Of a stretch of 64,000 nt of DNA, positions 16,312 through 25,265 are shown in pieces. Origin of the DNA: Nonomuraea sp. SYSU D8015 (GTDB taxonomy: Bacteria; Actinomycetota; Actinomycetes; Streptosporangiales; Streptosporangiaceae); the NCBI RefSeq assembly GCF_008065375.1, contig NZ_VJYI01000017.1, forward strand, positions 62,001 to 126,000, in the 5' to 3' direction. The notes under the pieces are model-generated. The model did not search any database, was not told where the DNA came from, and worked only from the letters and a program-made list of their open reading frames with translations. Position 1 is the stretch's first letter. Every line of letters starts with the position of its first letter. Both the position numbers and the translations under genes were made by a program.

Positions 16312-16400
16312 GAGGGGACCTCCATAACGGTCTGCGATCACCGCTTTACAGATCTTTAGCATGCTGTCCCATATGAAGGTTGGGGAAATCCGGAAATGTC

Positions 16401-17399
16401 CTACATGGCTTTTGCCACGGTGACGACGATCTTCCCCGCCGCGCGCCCCTCCTCCGAGTACCGGACGGCCGCCGGGATCTCCTCGAACGGGTACCGCCGG
16501 TCGATCACCGGAGTGACCTCGCCCGCCTCGATGAGCTCGGCCAGCGCGATCAGGTTCCGCCTGTTCTCCTTGCAGCCGACCACGTCGGTCTGCCTCACCT
16601 TGTGCGGCAGGAACGGCGCGGCCGCGAGCGTGGCGAACATGTGCCCGGCCGGCTGCAGCCAGCGGCCGCCCCGCCCGCCGATGAGCACGTGGACGCCCGT
16701 GGGCTTCAGGACCCGCCGGTAGGCCGAGGCACTGTGGCCGCCCCCATTGTCGATCACCACGTCGTAGCGGCGGCCCAGCCGGGTGACGTCCTCCTTGGTG
16801 TAGTCGACGACCTCGTCGACGCCGAGCGATCGGACCAGGTCCACGTTGCGGTGGCTGCAGACGCCCGTGACCTCGCCGCCGAGCGCCTTGGCGAGCTGCA
16901 CCGCGAACGTCCCCACGCCACCTGCGGCCCCGTTCACCAGGACCTTCTGCCCGGGCTTGAGCCGTCCCTGGTCGCGGAGGGCCATCAGGGCCGTGTTGGC
17001 CGCGAGCGGCACCGCCGCGGCCTCCTCGAACGACAGGTTCGCCGGCTTGGGCGCCAGCTCGTCCGCCCGCACGCAGACGTACTCGCCGAAACCACCCTGC
17101 TTGGACATCGCGTACACCTCGTCGCCCGGCCGGAACCCGGTCACGGCCTTGCCGACCGCCTCGACCTCCCCGGCCACGTCGGCGCCCAGGATCGCGATCT
17201 TCGGTTTGCGCAGCCCGAGGCCGCCGGGCATGAGGCGGGCGACGTACGGCTCGCCGCGCATCAGGTGCCAGTCGTAGGGCTGGACGGAGGTGGCGCGCAC
17301 GCGCACCAGCACCTCGTCGTCGCGGGGGACGGGCTTGTCGATCTCCATCAGCTTCAGGGCGCTGGGCGGTCCGTACGACCGCAAGACGAAGGCCTTCAT
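16401..17399 (-). CDS. NAD(P)-dependent alcohol dehydrogenase / quinone reductase-like MDR protein
   Basis: A 332-aa medium-chain dehydrogenase/reductase. The GroES-like N-terminus carries ILGADVAGEVEAVG and FRPGDEVY, and the Rossmann motif is NGAAGGVGTFAVQLAK near residues 152-167. The cysteines and histidines of the structural and catalytic zinc sites are missing, which points to a quinone-oxidoreductase-like, zinc-independent enzyme using NADPH. ATG 17399 follows AGGAGA with good spacing. It is divergent from the DUF2306-like gene. The substrate is unknown; paralogues act on quinones, enones or reticulon-like lipids. Confidence 0.88.
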   Translation of the reverse strand: MKAFVLRSYGPPSALKLMEIDKPVPRDDEVLVRVRATSVQPYDWHLMRGEPYVARLMPGGLGLRKPKIAILGADVAGEVEAVGKAVTGFRPGDEVYAMSKQGGFGEYVCVRADELAPKPANLSFEEAAAVPLAANTALMALRDQGRLKPGQKVLVNGAAGGVGTFAVQLAKALGGEVTGVCSHRNVDLVRSLGVDEVVDYTKEDVTRLGRRYDVVIDNGGGHSASAYRRVLKPTGVHVLIGGRGGRWLQPAGHMFATLAAAPFLPHKVRQTDVVGCKENRRNLIALAELIEAGEVTPVIDRRYPFEEIPAAVRYSEEGRAAGKIVVTVAKAM

Positions 17400-17553
17400 C
17401 ACGTTCTCCTCTTGTCGGGTGACCGCCAGTGTGAGCGAGGCCCGCGGCCGGGGTAACAGCCGAAAGTACGACGCCGGCGGTGGCTCATAGGCCGAGGTGG
17501 AGCGGGCCCTTCTGCCGATGAGCCGCGCCCGCTCCGCCCCGCACCATCGAGGC

Positions 17554-18210
17554 ATGACCCTCCAGACGCCCGCCGCCACGAGGCCGGGATGGCCCCTCGT
17601 CACCGGGCTGCTCGCCCTCTGCTTCGTCCCGGTGCTCGCCGGCGCCATCCGCCTGACCGAGCTGACCGCCGGCGCCGACGTCACGCCCGGCAACGCGCGG
17701 TTCTTCGCCGCGCCCCTGCCCGTGGTGCTGCACATCGTCGCCGCGAGCCTCTACACCGCGCTGGGGGCCTTCCAACTCTCGCCGCGGTTCCGCCGCCGCA
17801 GGCCCGGATGGCACCGCGCCGCCGGGCGGGTCCTGGTCGTGAGCGGTCTGGTGGCGGCGCTGTCGGGCGTGTGGATGACCCTGTTCTCCGCCCTGCCCGC
17901 GGGGGACCTCGGGCTCCTCACCGTCTTCAGGCTCGGGTTCGGCTCGGCCATGGCCGTCTTCCTCGTGCTCGGCCTCGCCGCGATCCGGCGGCGCGACGTC
18001 GCCGGCCACCGCGCCTGGATGATGCGCGCGTACGCGATCGGTATGGGCGCGGGCACGCAGGCGGTCACCGTGGGCCTGTGGTTCGCGATCTACGGCGCGC
18101 CGGACGACCTCACCAGGCAGCTGCTCCTCGGCCTCGCCTGGGTGATCAACCTGGCCGTGGCCGAATGGGCGATCCTCAGGGGTCGCAGGGCCGCGCGGGT
18201 CAGGTCTTGA
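17554..18210 (+). CDS. DUF2306-type membrane protein
   Basis: A 218-aa protein with about six membrane helices. Conserved family features are present: PVVLHIVAASLYTALGAFQLSPRFRRRRPGWHR, with paired His in the second and third segments, and the later HRAWMMRAYAIGMGAGTQ. These histidines may hold haem as in other small cytochrome-like membrane proteins, but the role of the family is not known. ATG 17554 follows GAGG; GTG 17497 and ATG 17518 are alternative starts. It converges with, and overlaps by 11 bp, the response regulator gene, so the transcripts overlap at their 3' ends. Confidence 0.75.
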   Translation: MTLQTPAATRPGWPLVTGLLALCFVPVLAGAIRLTELTAGADVTPGNARFFAAPLPVVLHIVAASLYTALGAFQLSPRFRRRRPGWHRAAGRVLVVSGLVAALSGVWMTLFSALPAGDLGLLTVFRLGFGSAMAVFLVLGLAAIRRRDVAGHRAWMMRAYAIGMGAGTQAVTVGLWFAIYGAPDDLTRQLLLGLAWVINLAVAEWAILRGRRAARVRS

Positions 18211-18856
18211 CGCGGTTGGTCTCGTACGCCCAGATCGCGATCTCGACGCGGTTGCGGACGCCGAGCTTGGTCATCAGGCTCGCGATGTGGCTCTTGACCG
18301 TGCTCAGCGAGATGTGCAGCTCTTTGGCGATCTCGCTGTTGGTGCGCCCCCGCGCCACCGTCGCCAGGATCTGCTCCTCCCGGTCGGTGAGCGCCTCGAT
18401 CGGCTGCGCCGGCGGCGCGGCCGGCCCCGCGCCGGCGAACGCGCCCAGCAGCCGGGCCGTGATGTTCGGCGCGATGAGCGCGTCGCCGTCGGCGGCCGCA
18501 CGGACGGCCTGGGCGAGCAGCGCCGGGCCGGCGTCCTTGAGCAGGAAGCCCCTGGCGCCCGCCCGGAGCGCGGCGTAGACGTACTCGTCGAGGTCGAACG
18601 TGGTGATGACGACCACGGCGATCGGGTCGTCCACGTCCGGCCCTGCGAGCCGGCGGGTGGCCTCGATGCCGTCGAGGCGGGGCATGCGGATGTCGAACAG
18701 GCACACGTCCGGCCGCAGCCGCCGCGCCAGCTCGACGGCCCGCTGCCCGTCCGCGGCCTCGCCGACGACCTCGATGCCCTCCTGGGCCTCCAGGATCATC
18801 CTCAACCCGGTGCGGGCGATCTCCTGGTCGTCGGCGACGATCACCTTGATGCTCAT
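18200..18856 (-). CDS. NarL/LuxR-type response regulator
   Basis: A 218-aa two-component regulator. The receiver domain (1-120) has D9-D10, phosphoacceptor D55 in LFDIRMP, T85-T86 and K107; the LuxR HTH (about 150-212) has LTDREEQILATVARGRTNSEIAKELHISLSTVKSH. Its ATG overlaps the kinase stop in an ATGA, so the pair is translationally coupled with the kinase first. The signal and target genes are unknown; many such pairs in actinobacteria control transporters placed next to them, and none is adjacent here apart from the DUF2306-like membrane protein, whose gene converges with it. Confidence 0.92.
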   Translation of the reverse strand: MSIKVIVADDQEIARTGLRMILEAQEGIEVVGEAADGQRAVELARRLRPDVCLFDIRMPRLDGIEATRRLAGPDVDDPIAVVVITTFDLDEYVYAALRAGARGFLLKDAGPALLAQAVRAAADGDALIAPNITARLLGAFAGAGPAAPPAQPIEALTDREEQILATVARGRTNSEIAKELHISLSTVKSHIASLMTKLGVRNRVEIAIWAYETNRVKT

Positions 18857-19992
18857 GTCACCATCCCGGTACGCGGCAGCACGGCCGTCACGGTCCATCC
18901 CCGGCCCGGATTGGGGCCGGCCTCGCAGGTGCCGCCGAGCAGGCCGGCGCGTTCCATCATGCCGATGAGCCCGTACCCCGGCGACGTGATCGGGCGTCCG
19001 GCGCTGCTGTCGCCGTCGTCGCTGACGCGCAGGCGCACCGACGTGTCGTCGGCGGCGACGCTGACGTCGATGCGGGTGGCGTGCCGCGCGTGCCGCCGGG
19101 CGTTGGTGATCGACTCCTGGGCGATGCGGTAGATCGCGGCCCCGACCGGCGGCGGGACGTCGCCGAGGTCGCCGCTGATCTCCACGGCGACCTCCGGGCC
19201 GTCCCTGCCCTGGCCGGCCAGCTCCTTCAGATCGGCGATGTGCTTGCCCGGTGCCAGCTCCGCCCGCTCGTTCCTGCGCAGGACGCGCACCATGGCCCGC
19301 ATCTCGGCCAGCGTGCGCGACGCCTCGGCCTCGATCACGCGCAGGGCGTCGGTCGCGGCCTCCGGCTTCGTCGCCGACGCCGCCAGGCCGGCCTGGGCAC
19401 GGATCGCCATGGCGGAGACGTGGTGGGCCACGGTGTCGTGCAGGTCGCGGGCCAGCTGTTCGCGTTCGAGCAGCTTGACCTGGTCGAGCTCGCGCAGGCG
19501 CGCCCCGGCCCGGTAGCGGAACGCCGTGCCCAGCGCGAACGCGGCGAAGACGACGGTGAAGGCGCCGAACACGTCGCCGCCGACGGTCCGCCCGGAGACG
19601 ATGGAGGTGGCGACCACGCCCAGCATGACCACGAGCCCGGCCACGATCTCGCGCCCTGACCCCCACCGGTACAGGGAGTAGAGCAGCATCAGGACGTACA
19701 CCATGGTGTACGAGTTCAGTGAGGCGCCGTTCATGAGCAGCGGCGCCAGGCTCGTCACGGCGACCATGATCAGCACCATGAGCAGCGGCTTGGTGCGCCG
19801 CCACAACAGCGTGGGCACCAGGGCGACCGTCACGGCCACCGAGACGGCCCGCCAGGGGAGGTCCGGCCGGAGCAGCCCTTCGAGCACGGCGAGCGCCGCG
19901 AGCACTCCTGTGAGCGCCCAGTCCCACCACATGCGCCGTGGCACGTCGGGGGGACGCGGCTCGTTCCACACGGAGCGAAGAAGACCGCGCAC
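18853..19992 (-). CDS. Sensor histidine kinase, HisKA_3/DesK type
   Basis: A 379-aa membrane kinase. The N-terminal half has about five to six hydrophobic segments with short loops, so the signal is probably sensed in or near the membrane. LARDLHDTVAHHVSAM holds the phosphorylated histidine, followed by the dimerisation helix, and IYRIAQESITNARRHA begins the ATPase domain (N box), with VSDDGDSS and PGYGLIGMMERAGLLGG as later ATP-binding boxes. GTG 19992 is preferred as the last plausible start before the first membrane helix; upstream codons are GC-rich noise. It is the partner of the response regulator immediately downstream. Confidence 0.88.
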   Translation of the reverse strand: MRGLLRSVWNEPRPPDVPRRMWWDWALTGVLAALAVLEGLLRPDLPWRAVSVAVTVALVPTLLWRRTKPLLMVLIMVAVTSLAPLLMNGASLNSYTMVYVLMLLYSLYRWGSGREIVAGLVVMLGVVATSIVSGRTVGGDVFGAFTVVFAAFALGTAFRYRAGARLRELDQVKLLEREQLARDLHDTVAHHVSAMAIRAQAGLAASATKPEAATDALRVIEAEASRTLAEMRAMVRVLRRNERAELAPGKHIADLKELAGQGRDGPEVAVEISGDLGDVPPPVGAAIYRIAQESITNARRHARHATRIDVSVAADDTSVRLRVSDDGDSSAGRPITSPGYGLIGMMERAGLLGGTCEAGPNPGRGWTVTAVLPRTGMVT

Positions 19993-20076
19993 GCAATCAT
20001 GGTACGGCCAGGCCCGATGGCCGCGCGCCGCCGCGACTGCCCTGCGTTCTTCACCCCCTCGCCGTACTTCGGTACA

Positions 20077-20097
20077 GGTCCCTTTGGGGGAGGGACC
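20077..20097. terminator. Hairpin GGTCCCT/AGGGACC
   Basis: Perfect 7-bp arms with a 7-nt loop (20084-20090), 85 bp upstream of the kinase start and 327 bp downstream of the isomerase stop. It is more likely a structural or insulating element than the main isomerase terminator. Confidence 0.3.
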
Positions 20098-20122
20098 GAG
20101 AGGGGCCGGTGCCCTCCGGTCG

Positions 20123-20189
20123 CGGCCAGGCGGTCCTGAGACGGCGGCCCCGCGTCGGCCAGGCGGCCTTGGGGCGGCGGCCCCCGCGT
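20123..20189. repeat. Imperfect tandem duplication of a 33/34-bp unit
   Basis: Units 20123-20155 and 20156-20189 both begin CGGCCAGGCGG and end GGCGGCCCC(C)GCGT. A third partial start follows at 20190. Confidence 0.6.
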
Positions 20190-20423
20190 CGGCCGAGGGC
20201 GGGCGGAGGCGCACCTCGCGCTCGCTTCGGCGCGGCTCGTGTGGGGCGGCCTGCCCTTCGGGGCACGTCCCTTGGGGGAGAAGGGCGAGAGGGCGCCGCC
20301 GGGCGAGCATGCGCCGCCGCCGTGATGCGCGCCTCGCCGCTCACTTCGCTGACGGATGGTGGCGTGCCCCGCGCTGACGGCTGGTGCGGCTGCTTCGGCG
20401 GGGCGGGTGGTGGCCGCCGGGGG

Positions 20424-21854
20424 TCAGCGGGCGGGCTGGACGTGGGTCAGGTCCGCGCCCAGGAGGTCGGCGACCGCGCGCAGGTCGGCGAGGCGGTGGC
20501 CGGTGCCCAGGGCCCAGTGGTGGGAGATGCCGCTGGCGCTCCAGGCGTCGGTCCACTCGCCCGGGTCGCAGCCGAAGTCCACCCGCGACGTCGTGTTGCC
20601 GATCTGCAGCAGCGGGCCCTCCACGACCTCGCCCTCCGACACCACGAACCCGTAGCGGCCGTCCCGGTCCTGCCGCAGCCCGAACGCGGTCACCGGCCCC
20701 CGCGTCACGTCGAACTCGACCGACACGCCCCACCCGCGCTTGCCGTGGTAGACGCCGAGCCCGCGCAGCAGCGGCTTGCGGGAGCTGATGGCCAGGTGGG
20801 CGGGCCCGTCGTGGCCCATCTCGACGTGGCCGCGGGCGAAGTCGAGCGCCTGCAGCTCGGTGAACGAGCCACCGCCGCCCAGCCGATCCATGATCAGCAT
20901 GGCGAGCGACGTCCGCAGCTCGTACTCACCGGCCGCCGGGATGCCGCGGGCGGTGAGCAGGGAGGCGCCGAGGATCATGCCGGCCCCCAGCCGCTCGTGG
21001 ATCTCGCCGTCCAGCCCGCGGTGGTAGTAGGCCAGGCTGTCCAGCTCGAAGTCCTCGACCAGCCGGTCCAGCCCGGCCGACACGCGGGCGGCCCACGCCA
21101 GGTCCTCCTCGTTCACCGAGTCCGCGAGCTCGAACACCTCGCGGGCCAGCGCGATGCGCGAATCGGTCTCCTCGTCGGAGACCTTCTCCACGCGGACCCG
21201 CAGGTCGTCGAACTCCAGCACCTCCACATGGCCCCCGAAGTTGGCCGACACGAGCGTGAGGTCGGTGGCCACGTCCAGCATGCCCGGGTAGAGGTGCCCC
21301 ATGAGCCCGTGCCGCCCTCGCCGCAGCGCGGCGCGCACGGCGGCGGCCCGCACCCACCGGCCGATCCGGTCCCACGCCCGCTCGTCCTCCAGGTAGCCGG
21401 ACACCGAGCGGAACGGGATGCCGACGCGGGTGAACGCGTTGGCCATCTCCGGCAGCGGGCAGGCGCCGCAGTAGGCGAGCCACTGGCCGGTGTCGAACGT
21501 GGCGTGGTCCATCGACTCGGTCGGCTGCAGGTTGATCAGCAGCACGGGCGCGCCGCTGCGCTGCGCGATCGGCACGATCATGGTGGCCGTCATGTACGTG
21601 GTGAGGAACCCGACGATGAGGTCGCACCCCGCCGCGCGCAGCTTCTCGGCCGCCGCCGCGCCCTCCTGGGCGTCGGAGATGAAGCCGACGTCCACCACCT
21701 CGCAGTCCAGCGCCTTCATGCGCTCGGCCACCCGGGCCGAGGAGCGCTGGAGCTGCGGCAGCAGGTCGGGGAACTGGGGCCAGTACGCCCCCAGCCCTCC
21801 GGCCACCAGGCCCACCTTGGTGCGGGGCGGGATGATGCGGGGGAAGGTGTCCAC
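20424..21854 (-). CDS. L-fucose/L-arabinose isomerase family protein
   Basis: A 476-aa cytoplasmic enzyme of the AraA/FucI fold. VGLVAGGLGAYWPQFPDLLPQ opens the Rossmann-like first domain, GFLTTYMTATMIVPIAQRSGAPVLLINLQP is the typical second strand-helix region, and the C-terminal domain runs to HVQPAR. Such enzymes interconvert aldoses and ketoses using a divalent metal; the exact sugar is not set by the sequence. GTG 21854 follows AGGGAGA. It is the third gene of a leftward operon after PhoD and the discoidin protein, and the opposite operon encodes sugar uptake and a GH106-like glycosidase, so it probably processes the imported sugar. Confidence 0.8.
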   Translation of the reverse strand: MDTFPRIIPPRTKVGLVAGGLGAYWPQFPDLLPQLQRSSARVAERMKALDCEVVDVGFISDAQEGAAAAEKLRAAGCDLIVGFLTTYMTATMIVPIAQRSGAPVLLINLQPTESMDHATFDTGQWLAYCGACPLPEMANAFTRVGIPFRSVSGYLEDERAWDRIGRWVRAAAVRAALRRGRHGLMGHLYPGMLDVATDLTLVSANFGGHVEVLEFDDLRVRVEKVSDEETDSRIALAREVFELADSVNEEDLAWAARVSAGLDRLVEDFELDSLAYYHRGLDGEIHERLGAGMILGASLLTARGIPAAGEYELRTSLAMLIMDRLGGGGSFTELQALDFARGHVEMGHDGPAHLAISSRKPLLRGLGVYHGKRGWGVSVEFDVTRGPVTAFGLRQDRDGRYGFVVSEGEVVEGPLLQIGNTTSRVDFGCDPGEWTDAWSASGISHHWALGTGHRLADLRAVADLLGADLTHVQPAR

Positions 21855-21871
21855 CGGGGTTCTCCCTTCGT

Positions 21872-22756
21872 TCAGCGGACTTCGACCTCGATGATGCGGG
21901 TGTAGTCGTTGGCGCCGTTCGAGGCGAGCGCCACGATGCGGACCGCGTCGGCGGTGACGGGCGCGAAGTCGGAGCGCGCGTTGCCCGCGGTGTTGCCGCG
22001 TACCTGCGCGACCGTCTGCCACTGGCCGTTCACCTGCGCCTGGACGTCCCAGTCGCGCACGCCGTAGCGGGAGGCGGGGTAGCGTTCGGTGTCCAGCGTG
22101 TACAGGTCCACGCGGGAGATCTGCTTCGCCCCGCCCAGCGCGACGGCGATCGTGTCGGGCCAGGCCCGGGCGGTGGCGTCGTTCCAGCCGTTGCCGCCTG
22201 CCCAGCCGTTGGAGGAGCGGTCGCCGTCGACGACGCTGCAGGGCGGGTAGTTCGCGTTGGTGTGCTGCGAGGAGGCGGTGACGGGGCGGCGCAGCGCCAG
22301 GTTGCCGCCGTTGTCGAGCCGGTCCACGGGCATGACGTCGACGGGCACGCTCAGCGTCTTGTCGGTGGTGCGCAGGCGCAGGCCGTACGTGCCTTCCTTG
22401 GTCTCCGGCGGGACGGCGACCAGCAGTTTCGCGCCGAGCTCGTAGCCGGGCGGCAGGTAGCTGGTCAGCATCGTGCGGGAGGCGGTCAGCGGCGGGTCGA
22501 CCTCGACGTTCATCGTGGCGTACGCGGGCTTCCTGGCGTCGCTGCGCATACCGATCTTGATGGTGGCGGGGCAGGCGGGGTCCACGCCGAGCGGGGCGAC
22601 GAGGCGGTCGGCGCCCGCGATGGGGGTGAGCTTGCCGGTGCCTTTGGAGGTGCCGGGCTTGACCTTGACGGACACCGCCGAGGGCGGCTCCTCGGGGTCC
22701 CAGGCGGCGCCGGTGGTGAACAGGACGGCGGCGAGCGCGGCGGCTGCGTAACGCAT
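21872..22756 (-). CDS. Secreted discoidin (F5/8 type C, CBM32-like) domain protein
   Basis: A 294-aa exported protein. Residues 1-18 form a signal peptide; about 30-145 are a beta-rich domain without a name, and about 150-294 form a discoidin jelly roll (NLALRRPVTASSQHTNANYPPCSVVDGDRSSNGWAGG, then a closing VEVR strand). These domains bind galactose- or fucose-like sugars or acidic lipids at the cell surface. The start ATG follows AGGAAGG. It lies 13 bp after the PhoD gene and 17 bp before the isomerase gene, so all three are one operon. A role as a carbohydrate-capture subunit is inferred from that context. Confidence 0.82.
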   Translation of the reverse strand: MRYAAAALAAVLFTTGAAWDPEEPPSAVSVKVKPGTSKGTGKLTPIAGADRLVAPLGVDPACPATIKIGMRSDARKPAYATMNVEVDPPLTASRTMLTSYLPPGYELGAKLLVAVPPETKEGTYGLRLRTTDKTLSVPVDVMPVDRLDNGGNLALRRPVTASSQHTNANYPPCSVVDGDRSSNGWAGGNGWNDATARAWPDTIAVALGGAKQISRVDLYTLDTERYPASRYGVRDWDVQAQVNGQWQTVAQVRGNTAGNARSDFAPVTADAVRIVALASNGANDYTRIIEVEVR

Positions 22757-22769
22757 GATCGTGTCCTTC

Positions 22770-24341
22770 CTAGAGCGCCTGCAGGCCGGGGACGCCGTCG
22801 AGGGTGACGAGACTGGCCCTGGTGGAGACCGGCGCGCCGGGCCGGTCCACGTAGGGGACGACCTTGAAGTCGGACCGCCACTGGGTGCGGGTGACCTCGC
22901 AGGAGACGTAGCCGCGCTGGTAGCTGGAGAACCTGAGGTGGGGGTTGACGGGGTCGCTGCCGCCGGGCGGCAGGCCCGTGGCGGGGTTGCCGTTGCCGCC
23001 GCTGCTGATCGAGGTGCAGACGAACTCCACGCCGACCGTGCGTGAGGCGGGGTCGTCGAAGTTCGCCTTGAGCTCGCCGGCCAGGTTGTAGTGGATGTCG
23101 CCGGTGAGGACCACGGGGTTGCTGACCCGGCGGTCGATCATGCCCGTGATCAGGCGGTCCTTGGCGGCCTTGTAGCCGTCCCACAGATCCATGCTGAGCC
23201 GCTGCGCGGGTCCCGGGTCGAAGTCGAGCTGGATCATGGCGATCTGCTGGGCGAGCACGTTCCACTTGGCGCGCGAGCCGCCCAGGCCGTCGAGTAACCA
23301 GGCCTCCTGCTCGGGGCCGAGCATCTGCCTGGCCGGGTCGAGGCGGGCGGCGCAGTCCGTCTGCTGGCCGTCGCCGCAGACCTGGTCGTCGCGGTACTGC
23401 CGGGTGTCGAGCACGTTGAACTCGGCCAGGTCGCCGAAGGTGAACCGGCGGAAGATGCGGAAGTCCGGGCCGTGCGCGGCGGGCAGGCGGACGGGCATGT
23501 TCTCCCAGAAGGCGCGGAAGGCGTTGGCGCGGATCACCAGATAGTCCTGCTCGGTCACCTCCCCGCCGGGGCCGTGACGGCCGGCCCAGTTGTCGAGCAC
23601 CTCGTGGTCGTCCCAGGTGACGATCCACGGCGCGCGCTGGTGCGCGGCCTGCAGGTCCGGGTCGCTCTTGTAGAGGCCGTACTGGATGCGGAAACGGTCG
23701 AGCGTGTCGCACTGCACCCGGAACTGCTCGGGCACCGGGACCTTGCGGTTGCCGCCGGTCGGCACGATCCCGTACTCGTAGATGTAGTCGCCGAGGTGGA
23801 AGACCACGTCGGGGTTGTCGTCGGCGAGGTGGCGGTAGGCGGTGTAGTAGCCGTCCTGCCAGCTGGCGCACGAGGCGAAGGCCAGTTTGAGCGCGTCGGG
23901 GCTGCTGCGCGGCGCGGGCGCGGTCTTGGTCCGGCCCACGGGGCTGAGCTCGCCCCCGGTGCGGAAGCGGTAGAAGTACTCGCGGCCGGGGCGCAGGCCC
24001 TTCGCGTCCACGTGGACGGAGTGGCCGTACTCGGGGGCGGCCCAGGCGGAGCCGTGCCGGACGCGCCGGGTGAACGCCTCGTCCTCGGCGATCTCCCAGT
24101 CGACCTTGATCTTGTTGAACGGCAGCCCGCCGAGCGGCTCCAGCGGCTTGGGCGCGAGCCGGGTCCAGAGAACCACCCGGTCGGGCAGCGGATCGCCGGA
24201 GGCCACGCCGAGCTGGAAGGGGTAGTCGCCGCCGCGCACGCTCGCCCGCGCGGTCCAGGGGTGGGCGAGGTCGGTGGTGAAGGCCAGGGCGAACGCGGCG
24301 CCGCCGAGGCCGAAGAAGGATCGACGCGAGGGGCAATCCAT
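22770..24341 (-). CDS. PhoD-type alkaline phosphatase/phosphodiesterase, Tat-exported
   Basis: A 523-aa secreted metallophosphatase. The N-terminus has a twin-arginine signal (SRRSFFGLGG, residues 5-14) so it is exported folded. The PhoD N domain begins FQLGVASGDPLPDRVVLWTRL, and the metal-site motifs FASCASWQDGYYTAYRHL, VFHLGDYIYEYG, IVTWDDHEVLDNW and VVLTGDIHYNLAGE follow in order. PhoD enzymes use Fe and Ca to release phosphate from mono- and diesters, including teichoic acids. ATG 24341 follows AAGGAAG. The upstream AT-rich promoter contains TTTAACAA, shared with the sugar transporter operon, so control by DeoR rather than by phosphate is suggested. Confidence 0.92.
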   Translation of the reverse strand: MDCPSRRSFFGLGGAAFALAFTTDLAHPWTARASVRGGDYPFQLGVASGDPLPDRVVLWTRLAPKPLEPLGGLPFNKIKVDWEIAEDEAFTRRVRHGSAWAAPEYGHSVHVDAKGLRPGREYFYRFRTGGELSPVGRTKTAPAPRSSPDALKLAFASCASWQDGYYTAYRHLADDNPDVVFHLGDYIYEYGIVPTGGNRKVPVPEQFRVQCDTLDRFRIQYGLYKSDPDLQAAHQRAPWIVTWDDHEVLDNWAGRHGPGGEVTEQDYLVIRANAFRAFWENMPVRLPAAHGPDFRIFRRFTFGDLAEFNVLDTRQYRDDQVCGDGQQTDCAARLDPARQMLGPEQEAWLLDGLGGSRAKWNVLAQQIAMIQLDFDPGPAQRLSMDLWDGYKAAKDRLITGMIDRRVSNPVVLTGDIHYNLAGELKANFDDPASRTVGVEFVCTSISSGGNGNPATGLPPGGSDPVNPHLRFSSYQRGYVSCEVTRTQWRSDFKVVPYVDRPGAPVSTRASLVTLDGVPGLQAL

Positions 24342-24398
24342 GCTTGCTTCCTTGGGTGGGGGTCCGAAAGCCCTCACTTTGTAGCAAGCAGGTGAGCC

Positions 24399-24406
24399 TT
24401 TAACAA
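24399..24406. promoter_or_regulatory. TTTAACAA half-site upstream of PhoD operon
   Basis: TTTAACAA at 24399-24406 repeats the half-site found three times upstream of the transporter operon at 25311-25339. It sits in the 95-bp AT-rich gap between the DeoR stop and the PhoD start, together with a looser GTTACAA at 24414-24420. Confidence 0.5.
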
Positions 24407-24436
24407 GACTCAAGTTACAAATCACGGCCCTTAGCG

Positions 24437-25222
24437 TTACATTTGCGCCACCTGGACGTTGCGGTGGCGGTCGCGCAGCCGCTGCAGCCGGTCGGCGGGG
24501 GCGCCCGAGTCGACCACGATGACGTCGAAGTCGTCGAGCGGCGCCACGCGGTGCAGGGCCACGCGGGCCAGCTTGGAGCCGTCGACGGCCAGGATGCGGC
24601 GGGCGCCCGCGCGCAGCATCGCCCGCTTCACCAGCACGATCTCCTGCTCTTGGTGGTAGGCGTACTCGTCGGAGATGGCCGAGGTGGAGACCACGACCAC
24701 GTCGGTGCTGACCGCCTCCACCGCCTCCACGCAGCCGAGGCCGAGGAACGAGTCGTGGGTGGCGTGATATTCGCCGCCGAGCGCGATGAGCCGGATGTCG
24801 CGGCGGCCGGTGAGCAGCCTGATCGCCTCCAGGAAGTTGGTCACCACGGTGAGCGGGGCCAGCTCGTCCAGGTGGCGGGCCACGGCCAGCGCGGTCGTGG
24901 AGTCGTCGAGCATGACGGAGCTGCCCGGCTCGATCATGCCCGCCACCACGCGGGCGATCGCGTCCTTCTCCGCGGTGTGGGCCTGGAGCCGGTAGGCGAT
25001 GTTGCTCTCCCAGACGTTGCTGGGCTGGGCGGTGGCGCCGCCGCGGACCTTGCGCACCATGCCCTGGCGCTCCAGCTCGTCGAGGTCGCGGTGCACGGTC
25101 ATCACGCTCACGCCGAAGCTCTCGGCGAGCTCCGTCACCGAGGCGGAGCCCTGGCGGACGATGTGCTCCACCATGCCCCGCCACCTGGCCGACTTGCTGG
25201 GGGTGTGGTTACGCGACTCCAC
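24437..25222 (-). CDS. DeoR/GlpR family sugar-responsive regulator
   Basis: A 261-aa protein. The N-terminal winged HTH (residues about 13-60) has VTELAESFGVSVMTVHRDLDELERQG; the rest is the DeoR C-terminal sensor with VMLDDSTTALAVARHL, VVTNFLEAI, ALGGEYHATHDSFLG and ILAVDGSKLARVALHRV, an isomerase-like fold that binds phosphorylated sugars. GTG 25222 follows AGAGGG. It lies between the PhoD operon downstream on its own strand and the divergent transporter operon. The TTAACAA palindromes beside it and in front of PhoD make it the likely regulator of both operons. Most family members are repressors released by a sugar phosphate. Confidence 0.9.
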   Translation of the reverse strand: MESRNHTPSKSARWRGMVEHIVRQGSASVTELAESFGVSVMTVHRDLDELERQGMVRKVRGGATAQPSNVWESNIAYRLQAHTAEKDAIARVVAGMIEPGSSVMLDDSTTALAVARHLDELAPLTVVTNFLEAIRLLTGRRDIRLIALGGEYHATHDSFLGLGCVEAVEAVSTDVVVVSTSAISDEYAYHQEQEIVLVKRAMLRAGARRILAVDGSKLARVALHRVAPLDDFDVIVVDSGAPADRLQRLRDRHRNVQVAQM

Positions 25223-25265
25223 CGAAGCCCTCTCACCCGTCGTGACCGGCTGCGAATCTTATCCC

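Larger units (their letters stand above)
19993..20423. other. 431-bp intergenic region with repeats and hairpins
   Basis: This stretch lies between the kinase promoter and the isomerase stop. It contains a hairpin with a 7-bp stem at 20077-20097 (GGTCCCT/AGGGACC), a 33/34-bp imperfect tandem duplication at 20123-20189, and a second copy of the GTCCCTTnGGGGGAG block near 20270. No frame here has a recognisable domain or a convincing ribosome site. Confidence 0.5.

Noticed and set aside
20064..20075. GTAC-TTCG-GTAC hairpin with a stable tetraloop
   Set aside because: Only a 4-bp stem; too short to assign a role although the loop is of a stable type.
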